Notes: generated by a model from the letters alone, not told the origin. A stretch of DNA of 64,000 bases from an uncultured Alphaproteobacteria bacterium (GCA_910587405.1 CAJUKS010000006.1:49989-113988), one strand, 5' to 3'. Shown: positions 48,285-57,605, numbered from the stretch's first letter. Numbers and translations are program-made.

Positions 48285-48899
48285 TTATTCGTAGTCTTGA
48301 ATATACTGAGAATTTTCAATATACATGTTGAGATATTTGTTGATATTCATCTGCATGCGGGCATTGAACTCTTCAAACAGTTTTTCTACCATGCTGTTCC
48401 AGTATCTTTCCTTGTCTTCAATGGAGGTGTCAACCGGAATGGTGAGTTCGCGCCATGCTTCCAGCGAAGTTTCGGCGCTGGAGAATTTGTAAGGATCGTT
48501 GACTCTCAAAACCACCGACAGTTTGGCGCGGTATTTGAGACTGTCTTTTTCGAACAGTTTGTCGGATTTAACCACTTCTTCGGTTACGCTGGCGTCTTTA
48601 ATAACGAAAGTAGCTTGCTTGTCGGAAGAGAAATCGACGGCTTTCAAGCGGTCGGTTGCCCAAAGTTTGGCTGTTTTTTCGATCGAAACCGGAAACAGAT
48701 GTTCGACGTTGGGGCGGGTAAAAGAAGGCGTGAATTCGGAAATGACTTCTACTTTGTTGACTTTCAGATTGACAATGCCGTCACTGTTAAAACGCGGTTC
48801 GTTGTATTTCTGAGGAACCGCCTCATTGTCGGAAGCGCATGCGGCAAGCGTAGAAATCAGGGCCAAAGCGCAGAACATAGAAAGAATATTTTTAATCAT
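48285..48899 (-). CDS. Putative outer-membrane lipoprotein of unknown function
   Basis: 204 residues. A type II signal peptide with lipobox LAAC (Cys21) and the following residues ASD; the aspartate at +3 rather than +2 does not enforce inner-membrane retention, so outer-membrane sorting is plausible. The mature part has beta-rich stretches (VNLKVNKVEVISEF, LKYRAKLSVVLRV) and a helical C terminus (RYWNSMVEKLFEEFNARMQ). Its size and pattern resemble short alphaproteobacterial lipoproteins of unknown function. Divergent from recX; own terminator. Start ATG at 48899. Confidence 0.75.
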   Translation of the reverse strand: MIKNILSMFCALALISTLAACASDNEAVPQKYNEPRFNSDGIVNLKVNKVEVISEFTPSFTRPNVEHLFPVSIEKTAKLWATDRLKAVDFSSDKQATFVIKDASVTEEVVKSDKLFEKDSLKYRAKLSVVLRVNDPYKFSSAETSLEAWRELTIPVDTSIEDKERYWNSMVEKLFEEFNARMQMNINKYLNMYIENSQYIQDYE

Positions 48900-48998
48900 T
48901 GGTTTAATCCATAGTTGTTAATACGGTTTATGCTTGTAAATTCTATTTTATTGTTTAACATGCCGTCTGTAAAAATCAAGTGAAAATAGGTTTTTGTA

Positions 48999-49556
48999 AT
49001 GGAAAATGATGAAAAAAGGCCGGCAACGCCGCCCAAAAAACGGAAAATGACACCGGTACGGCTGAAAAATATTGCCCTTTATTACCTGCAGCGTTTTGAT
49101 TCTTCGGCTGACAATCTTCGTCAGGTTTTGACCCGCCGGGTTCGTGACAACGCGAGACAGACGCCGGATTTTGACATGCATCGGGCCGCAGAGTGGATTG
49201 AAGAAATAATCACGGAGTTTGAGCGGGTCGGTTATCTCAACGATCGCCGTTATGCCGAATTCAAAATTGCCGGTTATCTGGCGGCCGGAAAACCTGAACG
49301 TTATATCCGCATCAAAATGCGGCAGAAAGGCGTGGCCGAAGCTTTGGTGAACGAAATTCTGGCAGATTCGGAAATTGATGAAGAAAGCGCCGCTGTTAAT
49401 TTTGCCCGTAAGAAAAAAATCGGGCCGTTTCGCGCCGATGAGGAAAGCCGCTGCGTCTGCCGGCAAAAAGATCTGGCGGCCATGATTCGCGCCGGTTTTG
49501 ATTACGAAACCGCCAAACAGGTTATCGGCGGTGAATTTTATGAGGAGAGCATATAA
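48999..49556 (+). CDS. recX: RecX regulatory protein
   Basis: 185 residues with the three-helix RecX repeats: LKNIALYYLQRFDSSADNLRQ, then the VGYLNDRRYAEFKIAGYL block (the classic LNDxxYA motif), then ERYIRIKMRQKGV. It has a basic N-terminal extension of about 18 residues (RPATPPKKRKMTP). RecX caps and shortens RecA filaments, limiting recombination. No recA adjacent. A ribosome site is hard to see in the AT-rich leader; the ATG at 48999 gives the family N terminus. Confidence 0.9.
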   Translation: MENDEKRPATPPKKRKMTPVRLKNIALYYLQRFDSSADNLRQVLTRRVRDNARQTPDFDMHRAAEWIEEIITEFERVGYLNDRRYAEFKIAGYLAAGKPERYIRIKMRQKGVAEALVNEILADSEIDEESAAVNFARKKKIGPFRADEESRCVCRQKDLAAMIRAGFDYETAKQVIGGEFYEESI

Positions 49557-49626
49557 AATATTTGTAAAATTATATTTCTTACGTTATTATAAAAAGCCGG
49601 TAGGGCAACGGTTGCAAGGGTAAGAA

Positions 49627-51006
49627 ATGGCATCGGACGAAGAAAAAATAGCCGCACTGAAAGCGATCAGAGACAAAGCCAGGGCCTCCCGCCAGGGAAT
49701 GGCCGAAGACGGCGCTTTTGCCGTCTGTGACCAAGACGACGATGATTTGTTCCGCCCGGCGCGCGAGATGCGGCATGACGACGATTTTTATTCCGAAGAT
49801 GAAGATTATGACGATTCCGAGTATGAGGACAATGAGCCGACTTATCGGGAAGACGAGTTTGACGACGCCGACAATTATGATGACGACTCCTTGCCTTACG
49901 ATGACAATGACGCCGATTTTTACGATGAGGACGACGAAGCGTTTCCGTCTGATGAGGATGAAGAGGAAATAACTTCGGAAAGCGAAGAAAACAGCGACGA
50001 TTTACCGCTGCCGCCCGATGATGACGATGACGGCGAACCGGATCCGTGGCGGGCCGTTTTTCGCGATCCCGAAGATGATTTGCCGATTCTCAATATTGAA
50101 TTTAACGGCAAAAATCTTGAAAACGGCGAATTTGATCACGAAGACCTTTCCAATGCCAATTTTTCGGCCGCCAACCTGTCCGGTGTGAACTTTTCGGGTT
50201 CCGATTTGCGCGGAGCCGATTTTTCGGGCGCCAACCTGACCGATACCAATCTTTCCGGTGCCGACCTGACCGGTGCCATTTTTGCCGGTGCCCAGTTGAT
50301 CGGCACCAACTTTACCGGCGCGATAATGAACAATGTGGTGTTGACCGACGTTTATTTTCAGGACGCCATTCTGCTTGATATTACCATTGACGACATCAGT
50401 TTGGAAGAACTGCAGGAACTGGTAGAGTATCTGGCTCAATACTATCCGCATAAGCTGAACCTGACCAAAATCAACCTGACGATGCTGGATTTGCGCAAGA
50501 TTGATCTGAGCAAAGTCAGCTTGCGCGGCGTTGATTTTACCGGGGTCGATTTTACCGGGGTTAACATTGCCGAACTCGATTTGAGCGAATGTATTATTAC
50601 GCCGGAACAAATTGCCCAGGCCCTGGGGCGGGTGCCGACGGCGATGGAACTGAAGAAAATTCTTGCCCCGAAGAAAAAAGCGCGCAAGGGCGGCAAGGGA
50701 ATCGATTTTACCGACTTTTTCCTCAACGACGCCCGCAATTTCGGTGTTTACAATGTGTCGGGTTTTAAGGGGATGGATGTGCAGAATTTGGTCAAACTGG
50801 GGCAAAAGGCGTTTAAGCGCAAGGAAAAAGCGCCGGTAAAAGACGAAGAGGCGTTGGAACATATCCGCCAGCAGAACAAGGCCAACAAAGAGGAATTGCG
50901 CAACGTGATCGAAGAACGCAAACGCCGGGTGTTGGAGGCCAAGCGGCGGCAGAAAGAAATGCCGGAAATGTTCAACGGCCGTGACCGCGGCGGTTACCAG
51001 CGATAG
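49627..51006 (+). CDS. Pentapeptide-repeat protein with acidic N terminus and basic C-terminal coiled coil
   Basis: 459 residues in three parts. About 35-140 are extremely acidic and disordered (DDDFYSEDEDYDDSEYED). About 155-325 hold two blocks of pentapeptide repeats of the A(D/N)LxG type (SNANFSAANLSGVNFSGSD, FTGVDFTGVNI), which form a right-handed quadrilateral beta-helix; a helical insert (about 255-280) separates them. About 330-459 are basic and coiled coil (KKILAPKKKARKGGKG, then VIEERKRRVLEAKRRQ). Some pentapeptide helices mimic DNA and inhibit gyrase; whether this does is unknown. It lies 9 bp before rarA, likely one operon. No signal peptide. Confidence 0.82.
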   Translation: MASDEEKIAALKAIRDKARASRQGMAEDGAFAVCDQDDDDLFRPAREMRHDDDFYSEDEDYDDSEYEDNEPTYREDEFDDADNYDDDSLPYDDNDADFYDEDDEAFPSDEDEEEITSESEENSDDLPLPPDDDDDGEPDPWRAVFRDPEDDLPILNIEFNGKNLENGEFDHEDLSNANFSAANLSGVNFSGSDLRGADFSGANLTDTNLSGADLTGAIFAGAQLIGTNFTGAIMNNVVLTDVYFQDAILLDITIDDISLEELQELVEYLAQYYPHKLNLTKINLTMLDLRKIDLSKVSLRGVDFTGVDFTGVNIAELDLSECIITPEQIAQALGRVPTAMELKKILAPKKKARKGGKGIDFTDFFLNDARNFGVYNVSGFKGMDVQNLVKLGQKAFKRKEKAPVKDEEALEHIRQQNKANKEELRNVIEERKRRVLEAKRRQKEMPEMFNGRDRGGYQR

Positions 51007-51014
51007 GAAACAAG

Positions 51015-52337
51015 ATGGAAGACACGCTTTTTTCACATAATGTCAAACGGCCGCTGGCCGACCGTTTGCGCCCTCAAACCCTCGCGGAAGTCGTGGGGCA
51101 GAACCATGTCGTCGGTTCCGATGCGCCGCTGGGGCGGATGGTTGCGTCGCGCAAAATCACCTCCTTTATCCTTTGGGGCCCGCCCGGATGCGGCAAGACC
51201 ACGATTGCCCGGCTGATTGCGGAACATACCAACTTGTATTTCGAACAGATTTCGGCAGTTTTTTCCGGTGTGGCCGATTTGAAAAGAGTGTTTCAATACG
51301 CGCAGGAACGGCGGGTTGCTCAAGGCAAGGGGACGCTTCTGTTTGTTGATGAAATCCATCGTTTTAACAAGTCGCAGCAGGACGGTTTTTTGCCCTATGT
51401 CGAGGACGGAACGATCATTCTGGTCGGTGCCACCACCGAAAATCCGTCTTTTGAACTGAACGCGGCGTTGCTTTCGCGCTGTCAGGTGTTTGTTCTCAAT
51501 CGGTTAAATTCTGACGATTTTGAGGAACTGCTGCGTCGGGCGGAAAAAGAAACCGGACGCAAACTGCCGATAGACGACGAAGCGCGCGAATTGATGAAGG
51601 CAACCGCGGACGGTGACGGCCGTTATATTCTCAATTTGGCGGAAAGCGTGTTGAATTATGCCAAAGAGGGCGAAATTTTTGACAAGGAGAGCTTGTTAAA
51701 GATTATTCGTTCGCGGGCGCCGGTGTATGACAAAGGGCGCGACGGTCACTATAATCTGATTTCGGCGGTTCACAAGTCCCTGCGCGGTTCCGACGTTGAT
51801 GCGGCGTTGTACTGGGTGGCGCGGATGATCACCGCCGGCGAGGATCCGAAATATATTTTTCGCCGGCTGACCCGTTTTGCGGTGGAAGATGTGTCAATGG
51901 CGGATCCGAATGCGGTGCAGCAGGCAATTGCCTGTTGGGACACCTACGAACGTCTGGGCTCGCCGGAAGGCGATCTGGCCCTGATGCAACTGACGGTTTA
52001 TCTGGCAACTGCACCCAAATCGGCCGGTGTCTATAAGGCGATGCATCAGGCGTTGGATTTGGCCAAAAAGACCGGCTCGCTGATGCCGCCGAAGCATATT
52101 TTGAATGCGCCGACCAAGTTGATGAAAGAGTTGGGTTACAATCAGGGCTATGTTTACGATCAGGATTTGGACGACGGTTTTTCGGGGCAGAATTATTTTC
52201 CCGATGGGATCCGCCGCCAAAAACTGTATCGTCCGGTAGAACGCGGCTTTGAACGGGAAGTGAAAAAAAGAGTGGAGTATTTTGATAAGTTGAGATACGA
52301 AAAAAATAAAAATAAGCCAAAAGAGGAGGAACAATAA
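51015..52337 (+). CDS. rarA: Replication-associated recombination protein RarA (MgsA)
   Basis: 440 residues. AAA+ clamp-loader-like ATPase: RPQTLAEVVGQNHVVG at the N terminus, Walker A GPPGCGKTT near residue 55, Walker B and sensor LLFVDEIHRFNKSQQD, and the RarA-specific C-terminal tetramerisation region (SMADPNAVQQAIACWDTYERLG, YNQGYVYDQD). It acts at stalled forks with SSB. In an operon with the pentapeptide protein upstream and two zeta-like kinases downstream. The start overlaps none of its neighbours; GGAAACAAG precedes the ATG. Confidence 0.96.
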   Translation: MEDTLFSHNVKRPLADRLRPQTLAEVVGQNHVVGSDAPLGRMVASRKITSFILWGPPGCGKTTIARLIAEHTNLYFEQISAVFSGVADLKRVFQYAQERRVAQGKGTLLFVDEIHRFNKSQQDGFLPYVEDGTIILVGATTENPSFELNAALLSRCQVFVLNRLNSDDFEELLRRAEKETGRKLPIDDEARELMKATADGDGRYILNLAESVLNYAKEGEIFDKESLLKIIRSRAPVYDKGRDGHYNLISAVHKSLRGSDVDAALYWVARMITAGEDPKYIFRRLTRFAVEDVSMADPNAVQQAIACWDTYERLGSPEGDLALMQLTVYLATAPKSAGVYKAMHQALDLAKKTGSLMPPKHILNAPTKLMKELGYNQGYVYDQDLDDGFSGQNYFPDGIRRQKLYRPVERGFEREVKKRVEYFDKLRYEKNKNKPKEEEQ

Positions 52338-53128
52338 TGTTGGAATTAGCCGCGGACGAGCAGGAATATTTTATTGAAAAAATGAAAGAAAAAGTTTTTG
52401 AAGGCAAAACGCCTTCATCCGATCCGGCAATTACCTTGTTAATCGGCGCCCCGGGGTCAGGAAAATCTTCTTTGGCAAAAAAGATTAACAATTCGGTTTC
52501 TATTTCAACCGATGCCGTCATTGCCGAATATGCCCAAACTTTGGGAATAGATATCAGAGAAAATTTTTACGATAACGAGATCGGAAAATTTGCGGCCGGA
52601 GTGAGCGGGGAACTCTTAAACGAAGCGGTTAGAAACAAATATAACATTGTGCTGGACAATTCTTCGCCGGACACGGCCTATTTGATTCATAAAAACCCGC
52701 CGAAAGGCTATCGTGTTTCCACCAAGGTTTTGTTGGTGGACGAGTATCAGGCGGCCTTAAACGCCATTGAGCGAAAAATGGATACCGATGATGCCTATAC
52801 CCGTTCTCGTCAGCAGCGGGGCAGCTTTAGCAGCGATAATGTTTTGGATGTAAATGCTTCTTTTTCGCTGGATGCCTCGCAGGAAGTGGTCGATTTTATT
52901 CAAACTTGCGTTGAAAAGAATTTTCCGATAGAAGTTTATGAATATGGCCGGGATAAACCTTCGTTTCGAACCGGAGACGATTTTGACAGGTTTGTTGAAA
53001 GGCTTGAACTTCCGTCAATCGAGCAGCATTTGGAAAGAATAGAGCGTTTGTCAAAAAGAGCCCAAACCGAAGATGATATTTTGGGGCTGAACTTTTTAAA
53101 AAATAAGATGAAGTCCGGGGAAATGTAG
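52337..53128 (+). CDS. Zeta-toxin-like P-loop kinase, copy 1
   Basis: 263 residues. Walker A GAPGSGKSS at 37-45, then a candidate substrate-binding aspartate in ISTDAVIAEY, a VLDNSS strand end like the zeta-toxin GTlr position, and a later basic stretch (RSRQQRG). The pattern fits the zeta toxin / AAA_33 kinase class; true zeta toxins phosphorylate UDP-N-acetylglucosamine and block peptidoglycan synthesis. No epsilon-type antitoxin is encoded next to it. The start shares one base with the rarA stop. Copy 2 at 53168 is a paralog with the same opening (MLELA-x-DEQEYFI) and the same DKPSFR/K segment, so the pair arose by tandem duplication. Confidence 0.75.
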   Translation: MLELAADEQEYFIEKMKEKVFEGKTPSSDPAITLLIGAPGSGKSSLAKKINNSVSISTDAVIAEYAQTLGIDIRENFYDNEIGKFAAGVSGELLNEAVRNKYNIVLDNSSPDTAYLIHKNPPKGYRVSTKVLLVDEYQAALNAIERKMDTDDAYTRSRQQRGSFSSDNVLDVNASFSLDASQEVVDFIQTCVEKNFPIEVYEYGRDKPSFRTGDDFDRFVERLELPSIEQHLERIERLSKRAQTEDDILGLNFLKNKMKSGEM

Positions 53129-53167
53129 TTCCAAAAAGGGCAGGAGCTTGATAAAGGAGATCGTTTA

Positions 53168-53971
53168 ATGTTGGAATTGGCAGAAGATGAACAGGAATAT
53201 TTTATCGATAAGCTGAAAAAGAAAACGCTTATCGGTAAAAAAGGCTCGGAACATCCGGTTTTTACAGCCATTATCGGAATGCCCGGAACCGGAAAGTCAA
53301 CACTGGCTGCAAAAATGCAAAATACGGCCGTGATTTCCGGGGATAATGTTATGAGCGAATATTGCGAAATGCTGGGCATTGACATAACAGAGCCGTTTAT
53401 TGACAAAGAAGTGGGACGTTTTATTGACAGGGTTAACCGGGAGATTATTGATGAAGCCGTCGATCGCGGCATAAATATTGCCTATGATACGCAATCGGTT
53501 TTCAGGGCGGAAGATATGCTGGAAGAAATGCAGCAAAAAGGTTATCAGGTGCGGGCCAAAGTCATGCTTGCCGATAAATATCAAGCCGCTCTCAACTCTG
53601 TGGAACGCAAGCTTGATATGGATGAAAAATTTATTCAGTATAAAATGGGCGAAAGAAAAAGATATCCCAAAGGCAATACTCGTTTGGGCAGCCTTGAAGC
53701 CGCGTCTGATAATTTTGAACGCGTGGTTAACTACATCAAAACGGCAAACGCTAAAAGTTATCCGGTTGAAGTTTATGAATTTGGCAAAGACAAGCCTTCG
53801 TTTAAAAGCGGCGAAGATGTTGACAGTTTTTTTGAAAGTCTTGATTTGACACCGGCCGTTGACCAGAGTAAAAGAGCAGAAAAGCTTTCTGCCCGGGCGA
53901 TGGTTCTGGGAAAAGAAGACGAAGTTATCGGCTTAAATTATCTAAGAAACAGAATGAATAAAGAAAAGTAA
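53168..53971 (+). CDS. Zeta-toxin-like P-loop kinase, copy 2
   Basis: 267 residues. Walker A GMPGTGKST at 37-45, ISGDNVMSEY after it, and AYDTQSVFR where copy 1 has LDNSS. Roughly one third to one half identical to copy 1 by eye, with conserved blocks at both ends (VEVYEFGKDKPSFKSGED and GLNYLRNRMNK). AAGGAG precedes the ATG at 53168, 39 bp after copy 1. The stop overlaps the rluC-type start. Divergence between the copies suggests different substrates or an activity/immunity split, which is speculation. Confidence 0.75.
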   Translation: MLELAEDEQEYFIDKLKKKTLIGKKGSEHPVFTAIIGMPGTGKSTLAAKMQNTAVISGDNVMSEYCEMLGIDITEPFIDKEVGRFIDRVNREIIDEAVDRGINIAYDTQSVFRAEDMLEEMQQKGYQVRAKVMLADKYQAALNSVERKLDMDEKFIQYKMGERKRYPKGNTRLGSLEAASDNFERVVNYIKTANAKSYPVEVYEFGKDKPSFKSGEDVDSFFESLDLTPAVDQSKRAEKLSARAMVLGKEDEVIGLNYLRNRMNKEK

Positions 53972-54900
53972 TGAGTGTAGAAGTCATAAAAGTAAGAGAT
54001 ATCGACGACGGCATGCGGCTCAACCGCTGGTTTTTAAAATATTATCCCAACCTTACCCTCGGGCGGTTGCAAAAGCTGTTGCGGACCAAACAAATTAAGG
54101 TCGACGGCAAACGCGCCGAGGCCGGGTTAAAGCTGACGGCAGGGCAGGAAGTGCGGGTGCCGCCGCTCAAAGATGACGAAGCGTTGCCGCAAAAAAGCGC
54201 CGAGCTGTCAGCCAAGGAAATCGATTTTATTCGCAGCCTGGTTATTTTTAAGGACGAGAACCTGATTGCGATTAACAAACCTTCCGGGCTGGCGGTGCAG
54301 GGCGGAACCAACACCAGCTTTCACGTCGACGGGCTGCTGGACGGACTGAAATTTGACAATGAAGAACGTCCCAAGCTGGTTCACCGGATTGATAAGGACA
54401 CCAGCGGCGTTTTGCTGTTGGCGCGTCATCGCAAGGCGGCAGATCTGTTGACCGGCGCCTTTCGCGAACGCCGGTTGAAAAAAACTTATCTGGCACTGGT
54501 CAGCGGCTGTCCCCGACCGTCCGAGGGCGAAATTAAAGCGCCGTTGGAAAAAGTGGGCGAAAAAATGGTAGTCGGTCCCGGAGGCCAGAGCGCCCGCACT
54601 TTATACCGGGTGCTGGACAGTGTCGGGGAGCGTTTTGCGTTGGTTGAAGCGTCGCCGTTGACCGGAAGGACGCACCAAATCCGGGCTCATCTCGAGTCGG
54701 TCGGGTGTCCGATCATCGGTGATGACCGCTATTTTGGCAGTGAGCGCAAAAAATTTAATCTTTTTGCCGACAAATTGCACTTGCATGCATACAAAATTGA
54801 TTTATCGGCCATATATAATAAGGACATTGTGATTGCCGCGCCGCTTCCGGCTCATTTTAAAGCCAGCCTGGAAGCTGCCGGGCTTGTGTTTAAATCCTGA
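53971..54900 (+). CDS. rluC: RluC/RluD-family 23S rRNA pseudouridine synthase
   Basis: 309 residues. An S4 RNA-binding domain (LGRLQKLLRTKQIKVDGKR) precedes the synthase domain with the catalytic HRIDKDTSGVLLLAR (the Asp attacks uridine), then the GGQSARTLYRV segment and LTGRTHQIRAHLES. The RluC versus RluD subtype is not separable by eye; C is favoured by length. The start overlaps the upstream zeta-like stop (TAATGAG). Confidence 0.9.
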   Translation: MSVEVIKVRDIDDGMRLNRWFLKYYPNLTLGRLQKLLRTKQIKVDGKRAEAGLKLTAGQEVRVPPLKDDEALPQKSAELSAKEIDFIRSLVIFKDENLIAINKPSGLAVQGGTNTSFHVDGLLDGLKFDNEERPKLVHRIDKDTSGVLLLARHRKAADLLTGAFRERRLKKTYLALVSGCPRPSEGEIKAPLEKVGEKMVVGPGGQSARTLYRVLDSVGERFALVEASPLTGRTHQIRAHLESVGCPIIGDDRYFGSERKKFNLFADKLHLHAYKIDLSAIYNKDIVIAAPLPAHFKASLEAAGLVFKS

Positions 54901-54925
54901 AAAGATGATTGATGAGGAGCCGAAA

Positions 54926-57064
54926 ATGCGTTTTTTGAAATGGTTGTTGGGAATTGTTGTTCTGGCGGTTTTGATTGCCGGCGTCGGAGGATATTTTTTC
55001 CTTAAGAATTTTGATTTAAATAAATATAAGTCCTATGCGGCAAAAATCGTTTATGAACATACCGGCCGCAAACTGGACGTCAAAGGTGACGCCAGTTTGG
55101 GGATATCGCTGATTCCGACCTTGATTATCAATGACGTCACGTTGTCGAATCCTTCCTGGGCCAAAAATCCGCAAATGGCGGAGATCGGTTCGCTGGAACT
55201 GAAATTTTCGCTGTTGCCGCTGTTTAAAAAACAGATTGTGGTGGATAAAGCGGTTTTGAACGGCGCGCGGGTATATTTGGAAACCGCTGCCGACGGCAAA
55301 AATAATTGGACGTTTGAACCGGTTAAGACGGCGCAACCGGCCAAAACAGCCTCAGCTTCCGGCGGTTGGCTGATCAAAGAGGCGTATGCCGAAGAAAAAG
55401 CAACGCCGACACCGGCATTTTTAAGCTCGCTGTCCGACGTGATTGCCCGTGAAGTTGCCGTTAATGACAGCACGGTTCAATATTTGGCTGCCGGTTCGGC
55501 GCCGCTCAACTTGCAGGTTAAAAGTCTTACTTTTTCGGCCGAAGGGATTCAGGCGCCGATGAACGTCACCTGGGATGCGGTCTTTAACGGCATGGATATC
55601 AAAGGCCGCGGCAATACAGGTTCGCTGGCCGGTTTGTTCAATTCCGATCAGGCGTGGCCGCTTGATATGGAAGTGACGGCACTTAATGTCAAAGCGTCGG
55701 TCAAAGCTCAGCTTTACGACCTGTTGAACAATCTGCGGGCCGATTTCAAACTCAATGTTTATAACCCGGCCGGCAATTTCAATGCACCGGAAACCACTTT
55801 GATCGGTGACGGAAAAGCCGATCTGAAGAAAGTGTCGTTAAACATTTCGTCTCTCAATGTCGTCAACAATGTTATCAAGGGGACCGTCAGCGCCGATATT
55901 GCGGGAAAAGTGCCGTATATCAAAGCCGATTTGAAAAGCCCGTCAATCAGTCTGCCGTCGTTTAACCCGCAAAGCCCGACTGCGTTTGTGCTGCCGCCGC
56001 TGATCAAAACCGCTGCCGCCAGCGACATGGTACCCAACGATAAGATCCCTTATCAGTTGCTCAAGACCGCTAACGGCGATTTGAAACTCAGCGTCGGTAA
56101 ATTGATTGTCAACAATGACATTACCGCCGACGACGTTAAACTGACGGCAGTGCTGAAAAACGGCGTGTTGAACGTCAATCCCTTGCAGATGAAGTTCGGT
56201 CCCGGTACGGTGGATCTTAATGCGACCGTCAATGCGGCGACGCAATCGGTAACCTTAAAATTGGACAGCCGCAACCTGATTTTGCAGACGCTGCATAAAA
56301 AGCTTTTGGCAGACGGCAACAATTTCGGTTTTATAAGCGGCGGCCAAAGCGACATTCACGCTGATTTGAGCGGGCGCGGCGCCACTTATCGTGCGGTGGC
56401 CGATTCGCTTAACGGCAGTCTGATTGCCATTGTTGACAAGTCGGTTCTGCAAAGCGGAAAACTGCGGATTTTGACCAATAACTTTGTGACCCAGCTGCTC
56501 GGCATTCTTAAAATAGATACCTCAAAGGTAGAAAAGGTACAATTGAAATGTGCGGTGGTTCGTGCAGATTTTAAGGACGGAAAGATCGATTTCCCCAAAG
56601 GAATTGCCGTCGATTCGGACAAGTTGAATCTGGTCAGCAGCGGTACGGTTAATTTGCGTGACGATAAATTGAAACTGAACGTCAATGCTTATCGAAGCGG
56701 TATGGCCGATGTCAGCATTCTTCAGGCATTAAGCAATTTGGTGCAGATCGGCGGAACTCTGCAAAATCCTAAGATTTCGCTTGATCAGGGCGGTGCTCTT
56801 CGGACGATTGCCGGTGTGGCGGCGGGGCCTGCCTACGCCGGTGCCCAGTTATTGCTTGATAAAGACAGCGCCCCATGTTATACCGCGTTAAAAGGAACCG
56901 CTTATCAGGATCGTTTTCCCAAGCCGTCGGGTGTAACCGGTGCCGCGCAGAGCACATATCAGGGAGCGGCCGGGTTGGTCGGAAACGGTGTCACGGCAGC
57001 CAAAGATACGGCCAAAGCGTTGGAAAACAATGCCCGTCAGCTGATTAAGAACTTGTTAAAATAA
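54926..57064 (+). CDS. asmA: AsmA-family inner-membrane-anchored protein
   Basis: 712 residues from the ATG at 54926 (GAGGAGCC upstream); an open frame upstream to 54833 lies inside the rluC gene. An N-terminal signal anchor (LKWLLGIVVLAVLIAGVGGYFFL) is followed by the AsmA beginning (LDVKGDASLGISLIPTLIINDVTLSNPSWA) and long beta-strand repeats expected to form a hydrophobic groove like VPS13-type lipid bridges. The C-terminal part (about 520-640) resembles the AsmA C domain (LNGSLIAIVDKSVLQ...). Such proteins are thought to move phospholipid across the periplasm. Last member of the rarA-rluC run or own transcript. Confidence 0.92.
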   Translation: MRFLKWLLGIVVLAVLIAGVGGYFFLKNFDLNKYKSYAAKIVYEHTGRKLDVKGDASLGISLIPTLIINDVTLSNPSWAKNPQMAEIGSLELKFSLLPLFKKQIVVDKAVLNGARVYLETAADGKNNWTFEPVKTAQPAKTASASGGWLIKEAYAEEKATPTPAFLSSLSDVIAREVAVNDSTVQYLAAGSAPLNLQVKSLTFSAEGIQAPMNVTWDAVFNGMDIKGRGNTGSLAGLFNSDQAWPLDMEVTALNVKASVKAQLYDLLNNLRADFKLNVYNPAGNFNAPETTLIGDGKADLKKVSLNISSLNVVNNVIKGTVSADIAGKVPYIKADLKSPSISLPSFNPQSPTAFVLPPLIKTAAASDMVPNDKIPYQLLKTANGDLKLSVGKLIVNNDITADDVKLTAVLKNGVLNVNPLQMKFGPGTVDLNATVNAATQSVTLKLDSRNLILQTLHKKLLADGNNFGFISGGQSDIHADLSGRGATYRAVADSLNGSLIAIVDKSVLQSGKLRILTNNFVTQLLGILKIDTSKVEKVQLKCAVVRADFKDGKIDFPKGIAVDSDKLNLVSSGTVNLRDDKLKLNVNAYRSGMADVSILQALSNLVQIGGTLQNPKISLDQGGALRTIAGVAAGPAYAGAQLLLDKDSAPCYTALKGTAYQDRFPKPSGVTGAAQSTYQGAAGLVGNGVTAAKDTAKALENNARQLIKNLLK

Positions 57065-57107
57065 TTAAGTTATACAGACAACGTGTAAAAAAGACAGGAA
57101 ACTTAAA

Positions 57108-57605
57108 ATGACTGCAGAAAAACTTAAACAGGCGGTTGGTGAAATCAAGACCCGCCGCAAAGATATTATTGACAAGTTGGTTCAGTTTGCTTCCACCGAT
57201 TCGCTTTTGTTTTGGGCCAACAATGACGATTTGGTCAAAAAACAGGAACAATTGTGGAGTCCGGTACTGAGTTGGGCCAATCGGGAGTTTAATTCCCAAT
57301 ATACGGCAACCCGCGGTTTGGAAGTGCCGGAACCGGATGAGTTTTCTCAGGCAAACCTTAAATGTTTTATGGAAAATCTTTCCGATAAAGAACTTGCCGC
57401 TTTTTATCTGGCCTCGGTTAACATGAAGTCGGAATTGTTGGCGGCGGCGTTGGTGAAAGGGCATATCAGTGCCGAACAGGCTTTTGACGCCGCTTATCTT
57501 GAAGAGCTTTGGCAATCGGAACACTGGGGAAAGGAAAGCGCTTCCGAACAGAAACGTCAGTGCCTCAAACAAGAGTTGCGCGATATTGAGCAGTTTTTGC
57601 GCTGA
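57108..57605 (+). CDS. ATP12-family F1-ATPase assembly chaperone, short form
   Basis: 165 residues. Matches the C-terminal two thirds of ATP12: RRKDIIDKLVQFASTDSLLFW, then LWSPVLSWANREF, then SELLAAALVKGHISAEQAF, then ELWQSEHWGK. In mitochondria and Alphaproteobacteria ATP12 helps assemble the alpha subunit of F1. Usual proteins have about 230-240 residues; the N-terminal ATP12 domain part is missing here. A short form may still work, or the gene may be decaying. The stop overlaps the acylphosphatase start (TGATG). Confidence 0.82.
   Translation: MTAEKLKQAVGEIKTRRKDIIDKLVQFASTDSLLFWANNDDLVKKQEQLWSPVLSWANREFNSQYTATRGLEVPEPDEFSQANLKCFMENLSDKELAAFYLASVNMKSELLAAALVKGHISAEQAFDAAYLEELWQSEHWGKESASEQKRQCLKQELRDIEQFLR

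Noticed and set aside
52337..53971. Classical epsilon-zeta toxin-antitoxin system
   Set aside because: No short antitoxin gene exists next to either kinase, and both are embedded between housekeeping genes with overlapping codons.
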